NCBI GenBank assembly: GCA_044235425.1 | Contig: JBIIHW010000030.1 | Span: 1 to 64,000, forward strand | Reading direction: 5' to 3' | DNA length: 64,000 nucleotides | Source of the DNA: JBJSXJ01 sp044235425 | GTDB lineage: Bacteria > Planctomycetota > Planctomycetia > Pirellulales > Pirellulaceae | Shown here: positions 1-4,666 of the stretch, piece after piece | Numbering within the stretch: the first letter of the stretch is position 1 | How the letters are laid out: each line of letters opens with the position of its first letter | Notes under the pieces: generated by a model | What the model was told of the DNA's origin: nothing | Seen by the model: only the letters and a program-made list of their open reading frames with translations | Databases searched by the model: none | Program-made: the position numbers and the translations under genes

Positions 1-59
1 ATAGCCGCCTTCTGCTCGTCGGAAAAACACCGTCGTTTACGTTCGATCGATTCGCTCAT
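1..59 (-). CDS. Partial IS3-type transposase OrfA (start only)
   Basis: The minus strand reads MSESIERKRRCFSDEQKAAI from an ATG at 59 down to the window edge. It is identical to the start of the truncated OrfA at 98-286. Only the N-terminus of the helix-turn-helix region is present, so it cannot be said whether this copy is intact. Confidence 0.5.
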   Translation of the reverse strand, partial: MSESIERKRRCFSDEQKAA

Positions 60-127
60 GAACAAGCTCCTTAGAGTTATGCTAACTCAAGAGCTCGTCA
101 ATTCCAGTTCCATGAGGGGCAGGACAC
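1..127 (-). mobile_element. End of a second IS3-type element, running off the window
   Basis: This stretch is repeated at 228-354. Read on the minus strand it begins with TGTCCTGCCCCTCAT, which resembles the terminal inverted repeats of some IS3-family elements. A leader and the first codons of an OrfA gene follow. The element continues past the window start, so its length and far end cannot be seen. It abuts the truncated copy at 128-354, suggesting one IS inserted into another or a tandem duplication. Confidence 0.6.
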
Positions 128-286
128 GAGTACCTGCTTAACCCAGAGATAAATCAAGCTGGGCTGAATCTGGTGTTCATCCGCCAGGTCGCTGACCGGC
201 ACCTTGTCGCTCAGATGACGCCGCACGATAGCCGCCTTCTGCTCGTCGGAAAAACACCGTCGTTTACGTTCGATCGATTCGCTCAT
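98..286 (-). pseudogene. Truncated IS3-type transposase OrfA
   Basis: From the ATG at 286 the frame encodes a basic start (MSESIERKRRCFSDEQ) and a helix-turn-helix region (SDLADEHQIQPSLIYLW), typical of IS3-type OrfA DNA-binding proteins. After about 50 residues it runs into the terminal sequence of the neighbouring IS copy and ends with the foreign tail VSCPSWNWN. A full OrfA is about 90-110 residues and is followed by OrfB, which is missing. It is therefore broken. Family assignment rests on the N-terminal helix-turn-helix only. Confidence 0.6.
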
Positions 287-354
287 GAACAAGCTCCTTA
301 GAGTTATGCTAACTCAAGAGCTCGTCAATTCCAGTTCCATGAGGGGCAGGACAC
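128..354 (-). mobile_element. Truncated IS3-type element
   Basis: The element starts at 354 on the minus strand with the same terminal sequence seen at 127. It carries about the first 50 codons of OrfA and is then cut at 127/128 by the next copy's end. No OrfB (integrase) part is present, so it cannot move by itself. It lies just beyond the 3' end of the tRNA array. Confidence 0.6.
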
Positions 355-439
355 CTGGAACTTCTCGTTAGAAGCGAGAGATGATGTCCGCTTCACCATC
401 GAGCCATGTTGTCTTCGACAATCGGTTGAGCCAACGGAG

Positions 440-526
440 CGGAAGGCAAGGGAGTCGAACCCTCACAACTTTTGAAGTTGCACTGTTTAGCAAACAGGCC
501 CGGCAAACCGTATCCGGCTACCTTCC
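440..526 (-). tRNA. tRNA-Ser (GCT)
   Basis: A class II tRNA with acceptor GGAAGGT/GCCTTCC, discriminator G, loop TTGCTAA, a long variable arm and a regular T-arm. CCA is not encoded. The top pair of the anticodon stem is mismatched. It is the 3'-most tRNA of the minus-strand array. Confidence 0.85.
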
Positions 527-532
527 GGGGTA

Positions 533-570
533 GACTTTAGGCTTTAGGCTTTGGACTTTGGACTTTAGGA
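533..570. repeat. 7-base repeat array (TTTAGGC type), left of the four-helix gene
   Basis: Degenerate tandem copies of TTTAGGC/TTTGGAC with a period of seven. It is the inverse of the array at 934-966, so together they flank the four-helix-bundle gene. Confidence 0.75.
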
Positions 571-582
571 AGACACGAAATC

Positions 583-936
583 ATGCGAGACCACACAAAA
601 CTGCGAGCGTTTGGAATTGCTGACGGCGTTGTTATGGAGGTCTATCGCGTTACCCGCGGCTTTCCCAAAGAGGAACTGTTCGGATTGACATCCCAAGTTC
701 GCCGTGCAGCCATGAGCATTGCAAGCAACATAGTCGAAGGTTGTGCCAGGAACTCTGAAGCTGACTATCTGCGGTTCCTCGATATGAGCTATGGTTCTGC
801 CAAAGAGCTAGAGTATCAACTGTCTGTTGCCGATCGACTCGGTTACTCGACGGAATTGCAACCAATCCGGGACAAGACCTCCGAGGCAGCTCGTGTGATC
901 AACGCTCTGATCAATTCGATCCGACGCTCTTGCTAA
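583..936 (+). CDS. Four helix bundle protein (S23 / 23S rRNA IVP family)
   Basis: The product is 117 residues. It has the family hallmarks: a start like RDHTKLRAFGIADGVVMEVY, a central ELFGLTSQVRRAAMSIASN, then IVEGCAR and YLRFLDMSYGSAKELEYQL. These form four amphipathic helices, and the length is typical. Proteins of this family are encoded in insertions within 23S rRNA genes and scattered in many genomes; the Avd protein of diversity-generating retroelements has the same fold. The molecular role of most members is unknown. It is the only plus-strand gene inside a minus-strand tRNA array, and inverted arrays of 7-base repeats lie on both sides, suggesting the gene and repeats arrived as a unit (inference). 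Confidence 0.85.
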   Translation: MRDHTKLRAFGIADGVVMEVYRVTRGFPKEELFGLTSQVRRAAMSIASNIVEGCARNSEADYLRFLDMSYGSAKELEYQLSVADRLGYSTELQPIRDKTSEAARVINALINSIRRSC

Positions 937-966
937 AGCCTAAAGTCCAAAGCCTATAGCCTTTAA
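934..966. repeat. 7-base repeat array, right of the four-helix gene
   Basis: Copies of GCCTAAA/GTCCAAA/GCCTATA with a period of seven, complementary to the array at 533-570. It overlaps the stop codon of the four-helix gene. Confidence 0.75.
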
Positions 967-970
967 GAAA

Positions 971-1039
971 TGGCGGGTTCAGGAGTCGCACCTGGCCGTC
1001 CGAGCTCATGAGGCTCAGCTGAGCGCTGGCTCACCCGCA
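971..1039 (-). tRNA. tRNA-Met-like (CAT), degenerate
   Basis: Acceptor TGCGGGT/ACCCGCC has a T1-C72 mismatch. The anticodon arm is TGAGC-CTCATGA-GCTCG. The region between acceptor and anticodon stem is about 13 bases after positions 8-9 instead of 16-17, so the D-arm is shortened. The T-loop is TGCGACT rather than TTCGANT. It may be an unusual or decayed gene. The 1-72 mismatch recalls initiator tRNAs, but the anticodon stem lacks their three G-C pairs. Confidence 0.55.
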
Positions 1040-1041
1040 AG

Positions 1042-1109
1042 TTGCAAGCCCCGGAATCGAATCGGGTTACCGACCTTATGAAAGTCAGCTCAGTACCAAC
1101 TAGCCTGCA
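1042..1109 (-). tRNA. tRNA-Met-like (CAT) with a truncated D-arm
   Basis: Acceptor TGCAGGC/GCTTGCA pairs fully with wobbles, and the anticodon arm is TGACT-TTCATAA-GGTCG. The D region reads GTTGGTACTGAGC: the usual GCTCA that forms the 5' side of the D-stem appears deleted. The T-loop TTCGATT is normal. A CAT anticodon could be Met or lysidine-modified Ile. Function is uncertain. Confidence 0.6.
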
Positions 1110-1114
1110 GGAAC

Positions 1115-1145
1115 AGGCTTTAGGCTTTAGGCTTTAGGCTTTAGG
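1115..1145. repeat. 7-base repeat array (TTTAGGC x4)
   Basis: Four near-perfect copies of TTTAGGC in tandem. It faces an inverted array at 1173-1201 across 27 bases, like an empty version of the arrangement around the four-helix gene. Confidence 0.8.
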
Positions 1146-1172
1146 TATGACCGCAAAGCGGTTGTCTCTTCC

Positions 1173-1201
1173 TATAGCCTAACGCCTAAAGTCTAAAGCC
1201 T
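1173..1201. repeat. 7-base repeat array, inverted partner
   Basis: Copies of GCCTAAC/GCCTAAA/GTCTAAA with period seven, complementary to 1115-1145. The pair could form a long imperfect hairpin. Confidence 0.75.
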
Positions 1202-1208
1202 TCACCAG

Positions 1209-1282
1209 TGACTCGGACCGGAATCGAACCGGCGAGCGCCAGCTTGAGGGGCTGACTGCAAATACCAACATCGCACCGAGCC
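1209..1282 (-). tRNA. tRNA-Glu-like (CTC), C at position 33
   Basis: Acceptor GGCTCGG/CCGAGTC, anticodon arm TCAGC-CCCTCAA-GCTGG and T-arm GCCGG-TTCGATT-CCGGT. The base before the anticodon is C where nearly all tRNAs have U33, and the D-stem pairs poorly. Anticodon assignment depends on the 7-base loop being right. Confidence 0.65.
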
Positions 1283-1295
1283 ATGTTCACATCAG

Positions 1296-1380
1296 TGGGC
1301 CGAGAAGGAATCGAACCTACCTTGCTCATCGAGGAGCGACTGTTTTACAGACAGCTTGGACTCCCAAGTCCAATCGACCC
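1296..1380 (-). tRNA. tRNA-Tyr (GTA)
   Basis: A class II tRNA with acceptor GGGTCGA/TCGGCCC, loop CTGTAAA, a long variable arm and T-loop TTCGATT. One T-stem pair is mismatched. Confidence 0.85.
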
Positions 1381-1393
1381 AAGTTTTCGACAG

Positions 1394-1467
1394 TGACGCA
1401 GGCGGGATTCGAACCCGCAATCGCGAAGGTTTAAGCTTCGCCGCTGTACCAATTCGCGTACCACGTC
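1394..1467 (-). tRNA. tRNA with Leu anticodon (TAA) but short variable arm
   Basis: Acceptor GACGTGG/CTGCGTC, anticodon arm CGAAG-CTTAAAC-CTTCG, T-arm GCGGG-TTCGAAT-CCCGC. The variable region is only five bases, whereas bacterial tRNA-Leu normally has a long variable arm. Either this is an unusual class I leucine tRNA or its charging identity differs from its anticodon. Confidence 0.75.
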
Positions 1468-1476
1468 ATGCACAAG

Positions 1477-1550
1477 TGGTGAGGGTGGGACTCGAACCCA
1501 CAAACACTGAGGTTTGAGCTCAGCCGCTATGCCAATTAGCGCACCACACC
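1477..1550 (-). tRNA. tRNA with Leu anticodon (CAA) but short variable arm
   Basis: Acceptor GGTGTGG/CCTCACC with one T-T mismatch, D-stem CGCT/AGCG, anticodon arm CTGAG-CTCAAAC-CTCAG, five-base variable loop, T-arm GTGGG-TTCGAGT-CCCAC. Like its neighbour it has a leucine anticodon on a class I body. Confidence 0.75.
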
Positions 1551-1562
1551 ATTTATAGAAAG

Positions 1563-1635
1563 TAGCTCGCCAAGGAATCGAACCTTGTCTAACAGTTTCG
1601 AAGACTGTCGTGCGAATCCATCACACTCGCAAGCC
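1563..1635 (-). tRNA. tRNA-Arg (TCG)
   Basis: Acceptor GGCTTGC/GCGAGCT, D-stem GTGT/GCAC, anticodon arm ACAGT-CTTCGAA-ACTGT, T-arm CAAGG-TTCGATT-CCTTG. All arms fold. Confidence 0.85.
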
Positions 1636-1661
1636 ATATTGTTCATCAGTGTCCATGTCAG

Positions 1662-1749
1662 GAATCCTGGACGGACTCGAACCGTCGATCGACTGGGTGG
1701 CAGTGTTTTAGAAGACAGGGCAGGTGCCTTCGCCGCTGGGCACAGGACT
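1662..1749 (-). tRNA. Class II tRNA-like gene, anticodon unclear (TCT or CTA)
   Basis: Acceptor AGTCCTG/CAGGATT, a variable-arm hairpin ACTG-CCACC-CAGT and T-arm GACGG-TTCGAGT-CCGTC are good. The anticodon stem holds only about three pairs (TGT/ACA) and the loop looks like eight bases, CTTCTAAA. Read from the 5' side the anticodon is TCT; read from the 3' side it is CTA, the complement of the amber codon. It may be decayed. Confidence 0.55.
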
Positions 1750-1766
1750 ATGTATTTCAAACAAAT

Positions 1767-1850
1767 CGGAAGACCAGGGACTCGAACCCCGAAGCGTTAC
1801 TAGCGACGACTACTTTCAAGGTGGCTTCCTCATCCAGCCGGATGTCTTCC
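1767..1850 (-). tRNA. tRNA-Ser (TGA)
   Basis: Acceptor GGAAGAC/GTCTTCC, discriminator G, loop CTTGAAA, long variable arm, T-loop TTCGAGT. The anticodon stem has one C-A mismatch. Confidence 0.8.
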
Positions 1851-1858
1851 ATACGAAG

Positions 1859-1931
1859 GATGACCGATCGGAATTGAACCGACATAAACTTGGTTCACAG
1901 CCAAGTTCCTGAACCAATACAGGACGGCCAC
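1859..1931 (-). tRNA. tRNA-His (GTG)
   Basis: Acceptor GTGGCCG/CGGTCAT, anticodon arm CTTGG-CTGTGAA-CCAAG and discriminator C, as expected for histidine. The base before position 1 is T rather than the genomically encoded G-1 normal in most bacteria, so HisRS recognition would need G added or an exception. Confidence 0.85.
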
Positions 1932-1933
1932 AG

Positions 1934-2008
1934 CACCGGAGACAGGAATCGAACCTGCGAGCTTCTGGTTCAGAGCCAGACGCAACGACCAACAGTTGCT
2001 ACTCCGGA
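1934..2008 (-). tRNA. tRNA-Gln (CTG)
   Basis: Acceptor TCCGGAG/CTCCGGT with an open 1-72 position, discriminator G, anticodon arm TCTGG-CTCTGAA-CCAGA, T-arm GCAGG-TTCGATT-CCTGT. Confidence 0.8.
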
Positions 2009-2028
2009 GTATTGATTTGTTCTTCCAG

Positions 2029-2100
2029 CGCGGGCGGGAGGAGTCGAACCTCCATAGAGCTGCTTCAAAGACAGCTGACTTACCATTAGTCAACACCCGA
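2029..2100 (-). tRNA. tRNA-Gln (TTG)
   Basis: Acceptor TCGGGTG/CGCCCGC with an open 1-72 position, discriminator G, anticodon arm GCTGT-CTTTGAA-GCAGC, T-arm GGAGG-TTCGACT-CCTCC. Confidence 0.8.
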
Positions 2101-2101
2101 G

Positions 2102-2173
2102 AGTGCCATGTCGGAGTCGAACCGACCTCGCCAGGTTGGAGGCCTGGAACCTTTGCCGCTCGGCCAATGGCAC
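2102..2173 (-). tRNA. tRNA-Gly (TCC)
   Basis: Perfect acceptor GTGCCAT/ATGGCAC, discriminator T as in bacterial glycine tRNAs, anticodon arm CCAGG-CCTCCAA-CCTGG, perfect T-arm GTCGG/CCGAC. Position 33 is C instead of U. Confidence 0.85.
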
Positions 2174-2188
2174 AATCATCTAAGACAA

Positions 2189-2262
2189 GGCGGAAGGAGC
2201 GAGAATCGAACTCGCAATTCCTCCTTGGCAAGGAGATGGGTTACCACTACACCATGGACGCC
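2189..2262 (-). tRNA. tRNA-Gly-like (GCC) with a broken acceptor stem
   Basis: Anticodon arm TCTCC-TTGCCAA-GGAGG and T-arm GCGAG-TTCGATT-CTCGC are normal. The 5' strand GGCGTCC does not pair with the expected 3' strand TCCTTCC; only GGCG can pair with CGCC if three extra bases are bulged. It is probably decayed. Confidence 0.55.
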
Positions 2263-2298
2263 TTTTGTTGGCTCAACCAAATTGTCAAAGATCTGTGT

Positions 2299-2368
2299 CA
2301 GACTTCAGGAGCCAGACTTCAGGCTTCAGTGCATCTACTGAAACCTGATTTCTGAAACCTGAGACCTG
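2299..2368. repeat. 7-base repeat arrays (TCAGACT / CCTGAAA type), facing each other
   Basis: The left half reads as tandem TCAGRNT-like heptamers; the right half reads ACTGAAA CCTGATT TCTGAAA CCTGAGA, also period seven and roughly complementary. It fills the spacer between tRNA-Gly and tRNA-Lys genes. Confidence 0.7.
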
Positions 2369-2376
2369 TTTATCAG

Positions 2377-2449
2377 TGGGATCGGTGGGCATCGAACCCA
2401 CATCGGCCGGTTTAAGAGACCGGTGCATTACCCTGTCTGCCACAATCCC
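2377..2449 (-). tRNA. tRNA-Lys (CTT)
   Basis: Acceptor GGGATTG/CGATCCC, anticodon arm CCGGT-CTCTTAA-ACCGG, T-arm GTGGG-TTCGATG-CCCAC. All stems pair well. Confidence 0.87.
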
Positions 2450-2473
2450 ATTTATGCTTGTTTGTCTTCCAAG

Positions 2474-2546
2474 TCGGCGTGGAAGGAATCGAACCTTCGA
2501 CCTTCGTCTTATAAGGACGCTGCTCGGACCAGCGAGCTGCACGCCG
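2474..2546 (-). tRNA. tRNA-Ile (TAT)
   Basis: Perfect acceptor CGGCGTG/CACGCCG, D-stem GCTC/GAGC, loop CTTATAA, T-arm GAAGG-TTCGATT-CCTTC. Bacteria usually read AUA with a lysidine-modified CAT tRNA; a TAT isoleucine tRNA is rarer. Confidence 0.85.
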
Positions 2547-2552
2547 AACAAG

Positions 2553-2624
2553 TGAGGCCGGTGGGATTCGAACCCACGCTTTGCGGATTAAAAGTCCGCT
2601 GTGCTACCGCTACACCACAACCTC
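2553..2624 (-). tRNA. tRNA-Lys (TTT)
   Basis: Perfect acceptor GAGGTTG/CGGCCTC (wobbles), D-stem GTG/CAC, anticodon arm GCGGA-CTTTTAA-TCCGC, T-arm GTGGG-TTCGAAT-CCCAC. Confidence 0.87.
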
Positions 2625-2698
2625 ATGAATGGTTATGGCTATGCGTTTCAAGCGACTAAGTAATTGCATCCTGTTCTCCTTTTAAGTTTGTTGTTCAG

Positions 2699-2769
2699 TG
2701 GTAGCCCTGAGAATTGAACTCAGCGCGATCCGCTTATCAGACGGATATGGGCTCCAGCCCTCGACTACC
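2699..2769 (-). tRNA. tRNA-Ile (GAT)
   Basis: Acceptor GGTAGTC/GGCTACC, anticodon arm TCCGT-CTGATAA-GCGGA, T-arm CTGAG-TTCAATT-CTCAG. The D region is a compact hairpin GGGC-TGGA-GCCC with a four-base loop, shorter than normal. Confidence 0.8.
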
Positions 2770-2780
2770 ATCACCTCAAG

Positions 2781-2853
2781 TCGGGCACCTCGGGGTCGAA
2801 CCGAGATCCTCCTGCTCCCAAAGCAGGCGTGCTCCCATCTGCACCTCTGCCCG
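2781..2853 (-). tRNA. tRNA-Pro (TGG)
   Basis: Acceptor CGGGCAG/GTGCCCG with the C1-G72 pair typical of proline, D-stem GTGC/GCAC, anticodon arm CCTGC-TTTGGGA-GCAGG, T-arm CTCGG-TTCGACC-CCGAG. Confidence 0.87.
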
Positions 2854-2869
2854 ATAGTCGTTATGTCAG

Positions 2870-2937
2870 TGGACCTGCTGGGCGTTGAACCCTGAAACCT
2901 TGAGTGCAAGTCAAAGCGCCGACCCGTCGGCAAGCCC
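2870..2937 (-). tRNA. tRNA-Ala (TGC), odd D-arm
   Basis: The acceptor GGGCTTG/CAGGTCC has the G3-T70 wobble that specifies alanine. Anticodon arm TTTGA-CTTGCAC-TCAAG. The D region is GCCGACGGGTCGGC, a near-perfect hairpin with almost no loop, and the gene is only 68 bases. The T-stem has one mismatch. Confidence 0.7.
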
Positions 2938-2942
2938 GTGAT

Positions 2943-3012
2943 CAGTCTTCAGGAGTCAGACTTCAGGCTTCAGTGATTTACCTGAAACCTGACGCCTGGT
3001 ACCTGATTCCTG
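2943..3012. repeat. 7-base repeat arrays (TCAGACT / CCTGACG type), facing each other
   Basis: The left half has TCAGGAG TCAGACT TCAGGCT; the right half has CCTGAAA CCTGACG CCTGGTA CCTGATT CCTG. Both have period seven and are roughly complementary. It closely resembles the pair at 2299-2368 and fills a tRNA spacer. Confidence 0.75.
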
Positions 3013-3017
3013 CTTAG

Positions 3018-3090
3018 TGACTCGTGTGGGATTCGAACCCGACCTAGCTGGCTTGAAAGACCAGTGACCTCGCCAGAAGTCGAACGAGCC
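3018..3090 (-). tRNA. tRNA-Glu (TTC)
   Basis: Perfect acceptor GGCTCGT/ACGAGTC, anticodon arm CTGGT-CTTTCAA-GCCAG, T-loop TTCGAAT. The T-stem has two mismatches. Confidence 0.78.
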
Positions 3091-3162
3091 GCAATTGGTT
3101 AGGTAGGTGCGCACCTCTAGCGCAGTTGTTCTCGTGTGAGTTTTTGCCAGGTGCGCATCCAG

Positions 3163-3234
3163 TGGACTGGGAGGTGCTCGAACCCTCCTCTGCGGTTCTT
3201 CAGACCGCCGCTATACCGTCTCAGCTACCAGTCC
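3163..3234 (-). tRNA. tRNA-Phe (GAA)
   Basis: Perfect acceptor GGACTGG/CCAGTCC, D-stem GC/GC, anticodon arm GCGGT-CTGAAGA-ACCGC, T-loop TTCGAGC. It is the first tRNA of the array in the direction of transcription. Confidence 0.85.
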
Positions 3235-3263
3235 GTCTGTCTGTAAAACGTTGGAAATAGGCA

Positions 3264-3302
3264 CGAAAAAACCCGTTGTCACTTTGGGGTAACACCGGGT
3301 TC
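3264..3302 (-). terminator. Terminator-like hairpin just upstream of the tRNA array
   Basis: On the minus strand AACCCG ... CGGGTT form a stem followed at once by a run of six T. An outer pair, CCAACGTT/AACGTTGG, lies at about 3304-3311 and 3248-3255. Its place 5' of the tRNA array suggests it insulates the array from upstream transcription or acts as an attenuator. The rest of 3303-3500 shows no gene. Confidence 0.45.
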
Positions 3303-3499
3303 GCCAACGTTGCTTCGTTAGTACGGCCGAGTGTTACCTCCGATGTGGATGCAAGGGGAGCGTATTCGCGTCTTGCGAAACGACACAACCCTTCGATCCA
3401 TTAAATCGTTCAGTCAGTATTGACCTTAGGTAACTGGGTCGTATTGAAGTCATGATCTCGTATCCAGTGATTGATTGCTTTTCAGATTCCCTGTTCCGC

Positions 3500-3846
3500 G
3501 ACCACATTCGTCGCCTGCTTCAGATATAGACACTGTTCTCTTGCATTGGTTCGCAAGAAATTGTCTTTTTTTGAAAAGCGTGTACGGTGCTATCGGCCCA
3601 CACGTAAACGTACTTTTTGTCGGCGAGACCACGGTTGCTCCACTCCTCATCTTCCACACACCATGGTTCCCTGAAACGTAAGACAACATTGGCACTCAGA
3701 CCGACAGCTCGTTCGCCAACCAGGGACAGCAGTGCCTCGGCAAAGTCACCCGTCAGGCTGTGGAGGAGAAGGGTTGGGGATGGGGGGCTAATGGAGTAAG
3801 CAGTTCGAAGGCAAGCCAGCAGGTTTTGCTCGTTGGCTGGCAGCAA
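3500..3846 (-). pseudogene. IS256-type (mutator) transposase fragment, frameshifted
   Basis: An open stretch from 3846 contains TGDFAEALLSLVGERAVGLS and then EWSNRGLADKKYVYVWAD, which match the conserved centre of IS256-family transposases (TGDFxEAL...GLSxxxxxRLxxxW...YVYxWAD). After the WAD motif the frame is lost. The downstream motif AREQCLYL, similar to the usual ARxQCLLVI, appears in another frame. N-terminal and catalytic C-terminal parts are absent. This is transposon debris, not a working gene. Confidence 0.65.
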
Positions 3847-3929
3847 GATGGATACTTGGTGCTGCGATGTTTATCCATAAATCAAGCCGGTGTGCGTGCT
3901 TCAAGCGGCGCTCTAGCCCCTCACCCCAG

Positions 3930-4006
3930 CCCCTCTCCCCAATCAGAAACATGGCATCTTATTTCCAAATGGATAACAACCCGATTTTTCTGATTGGGGA
4001 GAGGGG
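3930..4006. repeat. 20-base perfect inverted repeat (CCCCTCTCCCC type)
   Basis: The arms 3930-3949 and 3987-4006 are perfect complements separated by 37 bases. The preceding CTCACCCCAGCCCCTCTCCCC resembles intergenic palindromes found scattered in some genomes. The gap 3847-4203 holds no convincing gene. Confidence 0.8.
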
Positions 4007-4083
4007 AGCACGTTTCTTTTGAAGAATCGTTTACCCAAAAAGAAAACGTCCCGAAGCGAGCCACATTCACGCAACAGCACTCC

Positions 4084-4158
4084 CTTCTCCCCCGCAGGAA
4101 AAAACGCTGAGCGACGCGTCGGCAATTTGACTCAACCTTTTTTCCTGTGGAGGAGAAG
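4084..4158. repeat. Imperfect inverted repeat (CTTCTCC...CAGGAAAAAA)
   Basis: The arms 4084-4104 and 4138-4158 are complementary with a few mismatches. A related TGTGGAGGAGAAGG occurs at about 3757-3770 inside the transposon debris. It may be a miniature element or an intergenic palindrome. Confidence 0.6.
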
Positions 4159-4316
4159 CCACTCGGGCTTTGAAAGTCGCATCTCGATGAATACGTCGTG
4201 GAGTCATTTTCGTCCCTCCTGAACGTCTCTCTGAGCCTCCGCGACGCTATCTTGTTTTCCCCCCGCCGCCTGTCCAGCTTTTGGGGTCCACTTCAAGGGG
4301 CGGGACAATGCAACGA

Positions 4317-4553
4317 CTAGTTCTGACAACCGCCGGTCCCGCACCAGGGTGCGCCACAGCCACCGGCCCGCGGTGCTGGATTGCAGACCGGCAGTTCCGC
4401 TCCGCCTCCCGCCCGCGTGTGCGCCGCTGGAACACTCAGCATTTTTTGTAAATCGTGGCTGCCGCAATGCGGGCATTCGGGAGCTTCCTCATTCCGCACC
4501 AACAACTCACACTCGCCATGACACTTTCGACATTCAAATTCAAAAATGGGCAT
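4317..4553 (-). CDS. FmdB-type zinc ribbon protein
   Basis: The 78-residue product starts MPIFEFECRKCHGECELLV and continues with CPHCGSHDLQKMLSV. The two CxxC pairs (CRKC at about 9-12 and CPHC at about 28-31) form the single zinc ribbon of the FmdB/CxxC_CXXC_SSSS family, usually 70-110 residues. The C-terminus is rich in Gly and Cys. Family members are small putative regulatory proteins with no settled function. It is divergent from the hydrate epimerase gene, leaving 113 bases for promoters. Confidence 0.85.
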   Translation of the reverse strand: MPIFEFECRKCHGECELLVRNEEAPECPHCGSHDLQKMLSVPAAHTRAGGGAELPVCNPAPRAGGCGAPWCGTGGCQN

Positions 4554-4666
4554 TGCCGCACCTGACCCTTCTCAATGGGCGCTGAATTGGCCATCCTGTC
4601 ACGAACCACGATTGATCTAACTGTTTTCCTCGCCCCAATGGCCTTTGTCTAGAGGAGCACGGCGAC

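Noticed and set aside
533..1201. The heptamer arrays as a CRISPR array
   Set aside because: The period is seven, there are no unique spacers of 30-40 bases, and no cas genes are in the window.
1536..2933. Open frames of 60-133 codons across the tRNA region on both strands, including one of 133 codons at 1830-2231
   Set aside because: They are translations through tRNA genes. Repeated fragments such as VGSIP, or RESNPR-like text on the other strand, come from the T-arm consensus, not from protein conservation.
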